Below are positions 22,551 through 32,752 of a DNA stretch of 64,000 nucleotides, in pieces. Made by a program: the position numbers and the translations under genes. The DNA is taken from the NCBI RefSeq assembly GCF_042477335.2, contig NC_091246.1:214953501-215017500 (forward strand). The letters are read 5' to 3'. The notes beneath the pieces were generated by a model. It ran no database searches and was not told the DNA's origin. It worked only from the letters and a program-made list of their open reading frames with translations. This DNA comes from Ovis canadensis. Lineage: Eukaryota; Chordata; Mammalia; Artiodactyla; Bovidae. Each line of letters starts with the position of its first letter. Position 1 is the first letter of the stretch.

Positions 22551-24940
22551 CTACCAGATTATCTGATGACAGGAGGTGATGCTATTGGTAGATTTCACGG
22601 CAGCCCAGAGTCATCTCTGGCACTGAAGACACAAGGTCCATGAGCAGCAAGACTGGATTATGAACTTCCTTCTATACACACCCACATCCGCACGGGGCTC
22701 CCTGCCTGGCCAGTCCTCACCCTCTGCTGCTCTGGATTCCAGCAGACTGACCCTCCCGAGGTATTACTCCCCCTCCCTCTCTGTGTAAGGCAGTGCCTCT
22801 GGCATCTTCTCGGTGGCTCCAGCTCCTACCAAATAGTCCCACAGTGGTTTCCACCAGATGACCCTCGTGCCTGCTCTACTTTGGTAAAGAAGCACTTCCT
22901 CCCCGTTGAGTTCCAGTTCAGAAGAATCAGTGGCTTCCTGCTGTCGCTAGTCTCTGAGTTATCCTGCCATCCATTGCTTGGCCTCTCTACTCTTCCATCT
23001 CCTACACCAACAGTTACCTGCATTATATTCCACAGATTCAGACACTCAGCATGGTTTCTCTTCTCCTGGTTATGCTCTTATAGTACACTGCTACAGCCCC
23101 TCAGAAACTGGGGCAGTTCTAGGCATTGGACGGCGCCCATGCACAGATGCTAGAAGATGGAGGACTCAGCAGAATTTCTCCAAGAGAATCCCAGAGATTA
23201 TGTTTTTGTTCTTGACACGTTGACACCTTGCTGGTCTATCTTGTTAGCAAATCAGCACTTCCCTCCAATTCATTTGTTGCCTGTGGCACACCTGTTTTTC
23301 GGGTGGACCTGTGCAAGCTGTCAAAACCAGCGATGCTTTTATCACATGGTTCTTTAGCTACTGTCATGACACTATGCAACTAATTGGATTTATCAAACTG
23401 CCACATATTTTCCCCAAAAAAGTGCATGTCTCTATGAAGTGCTTGTGGAGAAAATAGTGACTTTGGAGTGCAAACTCGGATACTCCAATACTGAGAAGGC
23501 TTCAATGGCCTGTGGGTATCCCCTTGGATCCTGCCAACCAGCTGGGGTGGGGTGGGGGAGAAGCCTTTGCAGGGGCTTAAAAGAGGCACAATGCCTGGTC
23601 AGCTCTAGCTCCAGCTTACGTCAAGCTCTAGCTAACTGTAAAATCCATATTGAGTAGATTCCCAGGACTACCGCAGAAGGAACCCCATCTCTAGTTTGGC
23701 TGCAAAACTAAGCCTTGGCTTCCAAGAGAGGGAACACCAGGAGGCAGACAGCACCCACTGGCTCACTGCCCTGTATCTGGGGACTTCTCCAGAGATGCGA
23801 TACTTCTGAGTCGAATCTCCTTTCCTCAGCGCCCACCTCCCAAGCGACAGGCTGTTGGCCGGTCCTGATTGCAGGAGAAGTCCTGCTGCCGGGCTGGGGA
23901 AGGAAATCCGACAGCTCCCACTTCTCCTTCGCTCTCTACATGACAGATCACTTCAGCTGGAAGAAGTATCGCAAAAGGACCTGGAAGCTAGTGGGAGAAA
24001 TGTGACCCCAAAAAAGAAAGAATCCTTTAGTCACAGAGCTTTTTATCCTAACCACAGAACAGGCTCTTGCCTTCTGTAGGAATAATAAAATCCCAGGCCC
24101 CCACTATACTAGCTCCTCTAACAAAAAGCAGCTCCCTAAACTGTAACTCCTCAGGGCTTCTGGGTTGGATTTAGTTTTCACTGGGTAAAGGAATGCATTA
24201 AAAGGAAAGACTGAGTACTCTTATGAAAATCAAAGGGGTAAATAAGCTTGCTGTTCAAACAAGGAAAACACAGGCTGCACCAGCTCTGCCCTGTGGTGGA
24301 TTTTGCACCTGGTGAACAGACAGTACTGTGTCTGCCCCAGCTGGGCTTTCCCCACAGGGGACCGGCAGCTTCAGAGGTCCAGCAGACTGCCAGGGACGTC
24401 TCTCCCACCTGGGAAAATACAGTGAAAAGGAAGGGCTGAAAGAGAGAACTTCATTCCAAAGGAAAAGCACAGCAGCTAAAAGTTATTATAAGAGAAAGAT
24501 CTCAAAGCAGGTGGCAGGAGCTATTTTAAGGGTAAAGAAATATTCTTGGTGGAGAAGTGTTTGGGGAAAAAACACAAATAGTGCATGAATATCATACTGG
24601 AGGAAGAAAATGTTCTCTCCAAACTAAAGAGCGGGTATGGAGTCAATTGTCTTCACATCACATAAGCCCAGTGCATGCCACCTCAGCCTTTCCTCATCTC
24701 ACCTGACTCCTGTCTTTGGCAACCCTTTCCTCCAAAGGCAGCCAGACTCAGAATTCTCTGAGAAGAGTGTTCCTCTAAATTATTCATAGGACAGTTCTAC
24801 CAACTTCCTATCCTCCCCTTCCCAGAAGTATCTGCTATGCAATAATCCAGTGAAAATGAACAATGCTTGGAACAAATAATGAATCATTCCTTGTAAAATT
24901 TCAGGAACTTGTAGACATTTCATGCAGGGAGGAATGTCTC
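22551..24940. other. No recognised feature
   Basis: Moderately GC-rich intergenic sequence with several chance open frames on both strands. No domain, splice pattern or repeat could be supported. Confidence 0.4.
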
Positions 24941-25312
24941 TTCAGTTCAGTTCAGTTCAGTTCAGTCGCTCAGTTGTGTCTGATTCTTTGTGACCCCATG
25001 AATCACAGCACGCCAGGCCTTCCTGTCCATCACCAACTCCCGGAGTTTACCCAAACTCATGTCCGTCAAGTCAGTGATGACATCCCGCTATCTCATCCTC
25101 TGTCGGCCCCTTCTCCTCCTGCCCTCAATCACTCCCAGCATCAGGGTCTTTTCCAATGAGTCAACTCTTTACATGAGATGGCCAAAGTATTAGAGTTTCA
25201 GCCTCAGCATCAGTCCTGCCAATGAACACCAGGACTGATCGCCTTTAGGATGGACTGGTTAGATCTCCTTGCAGTCCAAGGGACTCGCAAGAGTCTTCTC
25301 CAGCACCTACCC
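24941..25312 (-). mobile_element. BovB LINE 3' fragment with CTGAA tail
   Basis: The plus strand starts with five TTCAG units (24941-24965), the reverse complement of the CTGAA tail typical of BovB 3' ends. It continues CGCTCAGTTGTGTCTGATTC to CAAGAGTCTTCTCCAGCACC. The 5' truncation point is about 25312. Confidence 0.92.
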
Positions 25313-25604
25313 ACATCCTAAATGGTACCACATATAAATATGCTATAAACTTGACCTTTTTTAGGGTATGAGGTCCTGTTTTATGGGAGTGAGAACATTA
25401 TTTTTTAAATACTGACTTTCAAAAGTTGAGATCATTACTTTCAATTAAAATCTAAAGCAGACCAGAAAAATATTTATGGTGTTATTTTCAACTTGTCTTC
25501 TCTTCCTCATATGTGAGCAACTTTGTTATTAGTAAAGATAAGGGAAACTGTCTTCAATAAGCAAAAAAAAAAAAAAAATTTCTAAAATCCTATTTAATCT
25601 TGTA

Positions 25605-26315
25605 TTTTTTTTTTTTTTCATTTTCAAAACTGGCTTTAAATACTCATCAGAGTGCCATGCAGAGCGATTGGGGTGAGAGCATGTTACATATATGAGTGGG
25701 GGTTGGAGTGCCCTGAGAGAAGAGGGACCCATCCATCAGGGCAGCTGGGGTTCCCCCCCCCCCCAACCTGGGATAAGGGAACAGATAGAGGCCCTCTCTG
25801 GAGTGTCCCATGGGCCAACTGGGAGCCAGCCCTCCCTTCAAGGTTGATCACCCAGGAGGGGACCGAGAAGGAGCTCTCACAGTGGCGGTGATAGGCAGTC
25901 ACTTCCTCAGTGGTACTGCTGATAGCTGGGGTAGCCTGGGCCCGGGATACCCTCCTTAGAGGGCAGCTGGCCAGGGTTCTCCAGGAAAGGGGGTGCATTG
26001 CGGAACTGCTGCATGGTATAGCAAGTGAGAAGGATGCCAATACCCTCGATGAGGGCCAATAGGATGCCCCCCATCATTGCCGAGCCCACCATGACCAATG
26101 GGCCACTGCGGGCAGCCAGCACAGCCCTGGTCTATGCTCCACTGGTGATGGAAGTTCCAGGGATCTTCCTTGCTCCGAAGCCGCACCAGACCACAGTTGA
26201 CGGTGGAAAACAGCGCCCCCCCCAATCCCCACCCCACAGTGAAAGCTCCGTAGCGATCATCCACAGTTCGCCAGGGGCAAGGCTCCCGAGCACACTCCTC
26301 CAAGGCGCCGGAGTC
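25605..26315 (-). pseudogene. TIMM17B: TIMM17B processed pseudogene (retrocopy)
   Basis: A minus-strand retrocopy of the mRNA for TIMM17B, a subunit of the TIM23 presequence translocase of the mitochondrial inner membrane. The N-terminus reads EECAREPCPWRTVDD, then FSTVNCGLVRLRSKEDPWN, and in another frame [20 protein letters not shown] to a C-terminus of [10 protein letters not shown] and a stop at about 25904-25906. Several disabling changes are visible. The start codon is TTG at 26301-26303. About 44 codons covering the first and second membrane segments are missing near 26237-26245. One extra base after DPWN (about 26155) shifts the frame. A TAG lies at 26129-26131. The 3' UTR follows down to an A tract (T on the plus strand) near 25607-25619. 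There is no intron, which fits retrotransposition. A run of C at 25755-25767 lies in the former 3' UTR. It cannot encode a working protein. Confidence 0.93.
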
Positions 26316-26595
26316 CGCTGTGCAGTATGGCTACACACTGGCCAGGCCACACCCCGCACTGTATTTCTTTTCCACCAGTGCACGTTTGGAAGTGTTTTAT
26401 CCATGTGACACTCTAGTCCTGGTAGGGATAAAACATGATTGACAAGTCTATGTCCATATTTACAACTGTTAGGGATTCCTACTATAATACTGTCATTCTC
26501 AGTTCTCACTACAGTAGACTATTGCCAGGGACAGACACAATAATCCCCTCAATTGCATGCTTTTTCCATATGACTCTGCTACTCCTTCCATCAGT

Positions 26596-26698
26596 GAAGG
26601 TGAAAGTGTTAGTCACTCAGTCATGTCCACCTCTTTGGAACCCCATGGACTGTAGCCCACCAGGCTCCTCTGTCCATGGAATTCTCCAGGCAAGAATA
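26596..26698 (-). mobile_element. BovA SINE monomer, antisense
   Basis: GAAGGTGAAAGTGTTAGTCA through TCCAGGCAAGAATA is an antisense BovA unit. It is flanked by a perfect 11-bp target-site duplication, CTTCCATCAGT, at 26585-26595 and 26699-26709. Confidence 0.93.
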
Positions 26699-26721
26699 CT
26701 TCCATCAGTCAGTGGAGTCCA

Positions 26722-27092
26722 TTTCCTCTCCCCTTGAACCTGGGTTGGCTTTGTGACTTTCTTGACTCACAGAACTGGGCAGGTGTGATTTCCAGGCACC
26801 CTTGTGGAGCCTCAAGCCTCCATGTAAGGAAGCCCAGGCTGTCCTGTTAGACAAGTGTCTTAGCGGAAGGAGCCCCAAGGTGCCCAGCTGACAGCCATAC
26901 CCAGACATGTGAGCGGGACCATGCTGCGCCCTCCAGCCCGAGCCATGACCAGCCCACACATGTAGAGCAAATGCATATCTTTTCCACTGAGTCCGCTCAG
27001 ATTGCAGGTCTACAGAATCATAAGCAAATTACTGCTTTATGCCACTGTGTTTTGGGGTACTTTGTAACCTAGCAGTAGATAACCAATCTACT
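26722..27092 (+). mobile_element. MLT1-like LTR, sense
   Basis: CTTGAACCTGGGTTGGCTTT, GAAGCCCAGGCTGTCCTGTT, CAGACATGTGAGCGGGACCA and the end GCCACTGTGTTTTGGGGTAC...AGCAGTAGATAACC follow the order of an MLT1-class LTR in sense orientation. Subtype uncertain. Confidence 0.6.
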
Positions 27093-27270
27093 GACCTTAC
27101 ACAAAATTACTAAATTGTGTACAGCTACCCAGATTTGGTACATCAAAGATGAAATACTTAACCTCAGAAAGCATCATCTGTCTAAATACAAAAATGTAAA
27201 TGATCGAAGTTCAAATTATGCTCCAAATCAGAGACCACTTTCCCCAGACCCCTGCTCGCCTTCTTCTGTG

Positions 27271-27446
27271 GCAGTGGCCCTCAAAGTGTGGTCCTGGAAC
27301 AGCAGTATCAACACATGAGAACTTGTTAGCAATGCAGATTCTTGGCCTTCTACTGAGAGATAAACTCTGAGGATGGGGCCCAGAAACCTGTATTTCAACA
27401 AGTCTTGTAGGTGAGTCTGATGCATGCTGAAGTGTGAGAACCGCTG
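27271..27446 (+). mobile_element. MER5A (hAT-Charlie) element
   Basis: Nearly complete: GCAGTGGCCCTCAAAGTGTG at the left, GAACTTGTTAGCAATGCAGA and GGGGCCCAGAAACCTGTATT inside, and CTGAAGTGTGAGAACCGCTG at the right as the inverted-repeat partner. A non-autonomous DNA transposon with no coding content. Confidence 0.88.
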
Positions 27447-27934
27447 TTCTACAGCAATAACACTTCTAATGCTTAACTGGTATACCTGGCCACGTGGATG
27501 AAAACTAGGTTAGGTGGCTAGGTAAGGCCACAGCTACGTTTCGACAAACAAAAAGCAAGCAGAAATGGGGAAAGGGGTGTTCTCTTCTCTGTCTCTGTCA
27601 CCTTCATGCTGGCTGCGATTCAGATATGATGGGTGGAGCCCTGGAAGCTGTCTTTGATCATGAGATGACCGTGGGAAAGGAATCCATGCACAGCAGAGCA
27701 ACAAGATAGAAGGAGCCCAGGCCCCTGGTATTATGGAGATGCCACACTCCCTGACTTCCTGAACATGAGGAATTCCTATCTTTAGTTCTGTGTTTAAAGT
27801 TTTCTGCCCCTCACAATTAAATCCTAACTAAGATATAATGCTAAGTAGTATCCCTTCCCCTCACCAGCTGAAACATTCTTCAAGAATATTTTATTTTCTT
27901 CACTTGTCACAAGCCATTCTTTAGGTTGTTTTCT
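27447..27934. other. No recognised feature
   Basis: Intergenic sequence; nothing supported. Confidence 0.4.
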
Positions 27935-28085
27935 ATTTTCATTTGCCTATTAACCATCTCCCTATTTGACTGAAAGCTCATGGGGGCAGTTTTGTTCATC
28001 ATTGAATCCCCAGCACCCAACACATTTTACCCTCCAAACAAGGACTTGGAGAATATTTACTGAATCAAATGGACAGATGAAAGGA
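27935..28085 (+). repeat. L2 LINE 3' end
   Basis: GACTGAAAGCTCATGGGGGC, CATCATTGAATCCCCAGCAC and a terminal GAATATTTACTGAATCAAAT are the conserved L2 3' end in sense orientation. Confidence 0.75.
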
Positions 28086-28257
28086 TGGATGTAGGAAAGC
28101 CACATTTTTTCCTGAGATCTTTAAGCACTGATAAAATGATCAAGCCTTAAATAAATCTTTTTACATCCAGTAAAACTATCTCCCTACAACATCTTATCTG
28201 TTCCACAATGTAATCTAAATACGAAGCAATAATAGTAACTAACACTTTTATACATCT

Positions 28258-28551
28258 TGTGTGAAAGTCACTCCATCCTGTCTGGCTCTTTCCAACCCCA
28301 TGAACTGTAGCCCCCGAGGCTCCTCTGTCCATGGAATTCTCTAGGTCAGAATACTGGAGTGGGTAGCCGTTCTCTTCTCCAAGGGATCTTCCCAACCCAG
28401 GGATTGAACCCAGGCCTACCACATTGCAGGCAGATTCTTTCCCATCTGAGCCATCAGGGAAGCCCAAGAATACTGGAGTGGGTAGCCTATGCCTTCTCCA
28501 GCAGATCTTCCTGACTCAGGAATCAAACGGGGGTCTCCTGCATTATACCAA
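28258..28551 (-). mobile_element. Double-headed Bov-tA SINE, antisense
   Basis: On the minus strand two tRNA-type heads are joined. The plus strand reads the BovA body, a first head ending CATCAGGGAAGCCC (about 28465), the joint AAGAATACTGGAGTGGGTAG, and a second partial head ending GGGGTCTCCTGCATTATACC. Same arrangement as the copies at 14230 and 32360. The target-site duplication is unclear. Confidence 0.88.
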
Positions 28552-30035
28552 AACAAGTTCCAAAAGAGACACATACTATAATATATCTTACCAGTATACC
28601 TCAAACCTGTCAAAAATCATCAAAAACAGGGAAGTCTGAGAAAGTGTCACAGGGAACTTAAGGAGACATAGCTAGAAAATGTAACCTAGTATTCTGGATG
28701 GAATTATGGGAACAGAAAAGGGCATTAGGTAGAGACGAAGGAAGTCCGAATAAACTAAAGACTTTAGCTAATAATAATATGTCACTATTGGTTTAGTATT
28801 TGTAACAAATGTACCACACTAATACAAGATGTTAACAGTAGGGAAACTGGGCATGGGATGGGGTGAGGGGAGGGCTGTAAGTACGTATTCTCTGTACTAT
28901 CTGCTCACTTCCTTAAATCTAAAACTGTTCTAAAAAAACTGAAGTCTATTTTTTTTAAAAGACATATATTAATTCTCATGAAAACTGAGATGGGAACCAT
29001 GATGAGCCCTATGTTACAGATAAAAGAGTACCTTAAGTTTGGTTTCCCCAAGTCTTTGAGACTTAGAATATACGTCTCTTCTGCACCAAAATGTATTTGA
29101 TTCATTTAAATAATGTGTATTGATTACTGTCTGCCAGTCAGAGACTGAGCTTCGGTGATTCTATGAAGAGAGGCACAATTAGGAAGGCAGAAAGAGCTCT
29201 GCATCTGCCTACTGAAACTAAAGGGCACAAGCAAACATTTTATTAATAAAGTGTGCACAATTCTAAAATGTATTTTACATGGTGACAGCACATATACTCC
29301 TTCAATAGCTAGAAACAACTGAGCTTGACAGCTAATTATCAAGAATAATTATTTAAATATGAAGCCACAGATGGCATACATTTTTAAGAACACATAAGCC
29401 ATATATCAGAAGTTATAAGGCTTTTCAAGAATGAATTTGTATCTTATCCCAGATACTAAAATAACTAAGGCTCTATCTTTGAGGACAATCCCTGGTCTAT
29501 ACTGAAAGAACACCTCAAAGGAGAAAACTTCCTATGTCATTTGCATTCCTTTCTGAAGATACTCAGTGTAAACTTCCTTGACTATTATTTTGACTGGTAG
29601 AACCAATCATTACTGATTACTCCACTGATCAAAACAAAGATTTGCCACCTTGGCTGATCAAGCTGAAATTCCTGGCCCATGCCAGTCTGACCATGAAATG
29701 TCATACATGCTCACTACATCGTGGCACACCAAGACAAAAATAAGCTTTTTTTTTTTTTTGCAAAGTGTATTACCTCTGGGGCTTCTTGACTTTCATACCT
29801 GGAACTGTAATCAACAGGTGGACTCCAATCTAAATATCCACCTGAAACAATACCCAAGGGAGCACTCTGTACCTGTAACTTCACTGCTTCTTGTGATTCC
29901 TTTAGCTGCCTCACTGTATTTAGCCTTAAAAGTTCAGCTGAGGCATTAGATCCTTCACAAAGTTTTAGCCTGCTCAGTGTGGGCCATGGCACCTTGCACA
30001 GACCTCAGTCATAGTACTTACCACAATTCAGTACA
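28552..30035. other. No recognised feature apart from a T tract
   Basis: AT-rich intergenic sequence with a T homopolymer near 29746-29759. No element identified. Confidence 0.4.
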
Positions 30036-30204
30036 TTTTAACAAGTAACGAATAAGTGCAGATGAGGTGCCATTCTGGGCATCTGGGAAACATCAGTGAA
30101 CAAATCAAAGATGCCTACTCTTGCAAGGAAAAATACACAATAGATAAACTATAATAAGTAAATTTTATAGCATGTTATAATGATAAGTGCTATGGAAAAA
30201 TAAA

Positions 30205-30420
30205 GGGCTTCCCTGGTGGCTCAGTGGTAAAGGAATCTGTCTGCCCATGCAGGAGATGTGGGTTCAATCCCTGGTCTAGGAAGATCCCCTGGAGAAGAAA
30301 ATGGCAACCCACTCTAGTATTTTTGCCTGGGAAATCCCATGGACAGAGGAGCCTGGTGGCCTGTAGTCCATGGAATTGCAAAAGAGTTGGACACGACTTA
30401 GCAACTGACCAACAGAAACA
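30205..30420 (+). mobile_element. Bov-tA SINE
   Basis: Starts GGGCTTCCCTGGTGGCTCAG and ends in GACACGACTTAGCAACTGAC plus a short A-rich tail. A 14-bp target-site duplication with one mismatch (TATGGAAAAATAAA at 30191-30204, TATGGAAAAAGAAA at 30421-30434) flanks it. Confidence 0.93.
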
Positions 30421-31063
30421 TATGGAAAAAGAAAACATGGAAGGGGTTAAGAGGGCTGGGATGGACTAGGGTATAGAAGAAGGTTCAAAGTTATAGTACT
30501 TGAACCATATATAAGAGTACTCATGTTCTCTTCTGTGAGAATAGGATTGAAGCAAAGACTCGAAGGAGGTGAGGGAATTAACTCACTTCCTTCGTCTTTG
30601 CAGATCCCAGAAAAAGAGGCTTCCAGATAGTGGAAAGAACAAGAGCAAAGACCCTCACACAGGAATATGCTTGGTGAGTTTGAGAAGAAGCTTGGAGGCC
30701 AGTGAGTCTGGAGCAAAATGCCTCAGAAGGGAATAGGAGGGGAAGAGAGAGGCAAAGCAGGGAGCATCAGTGATGGCAGCTTGTGGGCCATTACAAACAC
30801 TGTGGCTTTTACTCTGTGTGAAATGGGGAACTGTTGATGGGCTTTGAGTAGTGGAGAGACATGATCTTATTTTTGCAAGATTCACTCAGGTCATTATGTA
30901 GAGAATAAAATTTTAGCCAGGCCAAGACAGAAGCAGAAAAACCTGTTAGGAGGTAATTATGAGAGAGGAGGATGCCTCAGGCAAGAGAAGTAGCATAAGG
31001 TGGGGCAGATGAGAGCCAGATTTTGGATTTAGCATCATGGGGGAAGGATGTGGGGTGTAATCC

Positions 31064-31267
31064 TTGTGTTAGTAGCTCAGTCATGTCTGACTCTTTGGTA
31101 CTCCACAAACTGTAGCCTGCCAGGCTCCTCTGTCCATGGAATTCTCCAGTCAAGAATACTGGATTGGGTTGCCATTTCCTCCTCCAGGGGGTCTTCCCAA
31201 CCCATGGATTGAACCTGGGTCTCCTGCCCTGCAGGCATTCTTTACCATCTGACCGCCAGGGAAGCCC
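31064..31267 (-). mobile_element. Bov-tA SINE, antisense
   Basis: TTAGTAGCTCAGTCATGTCT through the BovA body to TCTGACCGCCAGGGAAGCCC. Complete head and body; no clean target-site duplication was noted. Confidence 0.9.
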
Positions 31268-31385
31268 GGATAACAAACAGGGGAGAGCCAAAGACGTCTC
31301 CAGGGATTCTGTCCTGAGCGACTTCTATGATGGAGGTATCATGAACCAGTGTGGGAAGACCATGGAAGAGGCAGATTAGGATGTG

Positions 31386-31887
31386 AAGAGCAGGAATTCA
31401 TGAAAGAACATGAATTTGGTTGTTGTCTGAAAATGTTCTGTTGACACTTTCTGGTAAGACAGAATAAATACAAGGAGAGTGGTTGTCAGCAGTCTGAAAG
31501 AAAATCTAGGATTCAGCAGAGCAGCACATTTTAGAAGTGCTCCATTTCAAATTCCCAACACTTGATATCAGGAACAACATTGTGAGGAAAAACACAGAAA
31601 TCAATGTCTTTGAATCTGAAAGTGATTGTGAAGAATTAGACTCTGAACATGAAAATAATCTAAAAACACCTCAAATGATTTATCTACATTTACCTCTTTA
31701 TACATGACTGAGAATAAAATATGATTTTAAAAATCTACTAGATAGGATTAAATTTTCAAAAAATAGAAAATAACTTCCGTGGTAAGAAATCACCATGTAA
31801 TAGTTTAATGGGGAATGCCTTTCTTAGTGACACACAAAAAAATCTTTAAATTGGATACAAGGAAATAATGATGATTAAAAATAACAA
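31386..31887. other. No recognised feature
   Basis: Intergenic sequence; nothing supported. Confidence 0.4.
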
Positions 31888-32010
31888 ATACTTACTAGCC
31901 ACAATGAGCCAGGAACAGTGCTAAGTGCTATACATGGAATTTTTTCTTTTTTACTCTCACAACAATCCTATGAAGTAGTAACCAATTTCCCTCCTTTTAA
32001 GAGAATGCCC
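31888..32010 (-). repeat. MIR fragment, antisense
   Basis: CAGGAACAGTGCTAAGTGCT and CTCTCACAACAATCCTATGA match the reverse complement of MIR. Confidence 0.65.
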
Positions 32011-32290
32011 AAAATAGTGAAGAAAACTTATGTGTCTTTTGTATGTCCCATACAATCTTTGTGCTTTGCTACTTTTTCCCCTTTGGAAAAAAATCATCAG
32101 CCTCCTATTTAATAATTTCTCACCTTTAAGAATTTTAAGAAGGAAATCTTTAGCATGGGTCTTAGATGCCTGCTACACTTATTATTCCCTAGTCCAGCTG
32201 CTCTCTCTGCTACACATAGACTTCTAATTCCAGTCTTTTGTGTGGGTTTGGGGTTTTGTTTGGTTCCCTTTTTCAAGTCAAAAAACAGGC

Positions 32291-32752
32291 ATGGGAGACT
32301 TCCCAGTGGCTGGGACTCCGTGATCCCAATGCAGGGAGTTCCAGTTTGATCCCGGGTTGGGGAAAGTGAAAGTCACTCAGTCATGTCCAACTCTTGTGAC
32401 CCCGTGGACATACAGTCCATGGAATTCTCTGGGCCAGAATACTTGAGCAGGTAGCCTTTCCCTCCTCCAGGGGATCTTCACAACCCAGGGATCAAATCCA
32501 GGTCTCCCACATTGTGGGTAGATTCTTTACCAGGTGAGCCACAAGGGAAGCCCAAGAATACTGGAGTGGGTAGCCTATCCCTTCTTCAGCGGATCTTCCC
32601 AACCCAGGAATTGAAATGGGGTCTCCTGCATTACAGGCGGATTCTTTAGGAACTGAGCTATCAGGGAATTGGATCTCAAGTGCTGCAACAGAAGATCCCA
32701 TGTGCCACAACTGGGACCTAACACAGCCAAAGAAATAAATATTTTTTCAGAA
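32291..32752 (+). mobile_element. CHR-type SINE split by a Bov-tA
   Basis: The left part (GACTTCCCAGTGGCTGGGAC to TGATCCCGGGTTGGGG, 32291-32359) and the right part (TCTCAAGTGCTGCAACAGAA to CACAGCCAAAGAAATAAATA, about 32669-32752) join into one CHR-type SINE with an A-rich end. The intervening bases are an antisense Bov-tA. Confidence 0.8.
32360..32668 (-). mobile_element. Double-headed Bov-tA SINE nested in CHR
   Basis: GTGAAAGTCACTCAGTCATG through a first head ending CACAAGGGAAGCCC, the joint AAGAATACTGGAGTGGGTAG, and a second head ending ACTGAGCTATCAGGGA. It lies between two halves of a CHR SINE, so it is the younger insertion. The short flanking match (GGGGAA/AGGGAA) is only suggestive of a target-site duplication. 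Confidence 0.88.

Larger units (their letters stand above)
30036..31385 (+). repeat. Old interspersed repeat, unnamed (copy 1), split by two SINEs
   Basis: The element reads CATCAGTGAACAAATCAAAG, AATGATAAGTGCTATGGAAA, GTGGAAAGAACAAGAGCAAA, GTAGTGGAGAGACATGATCT and TGCAAGATTCACTCAGG in order. These track, block by block, with the segments at 39.8, 41.1, 43.0 and 45.5 kb in the same orientation. It resembles a common mammalian interspersed repeat but I do not assert a name. Bov-tA SINEs at 30205-30420 and 31064-31267 interrupt it. Confidence 0.55.

Noticed and set aside
26025-26408. 127-codon plus-strand open frame
   Set aside because: It is the antisense shadow of the TIMM17B retrocopy.
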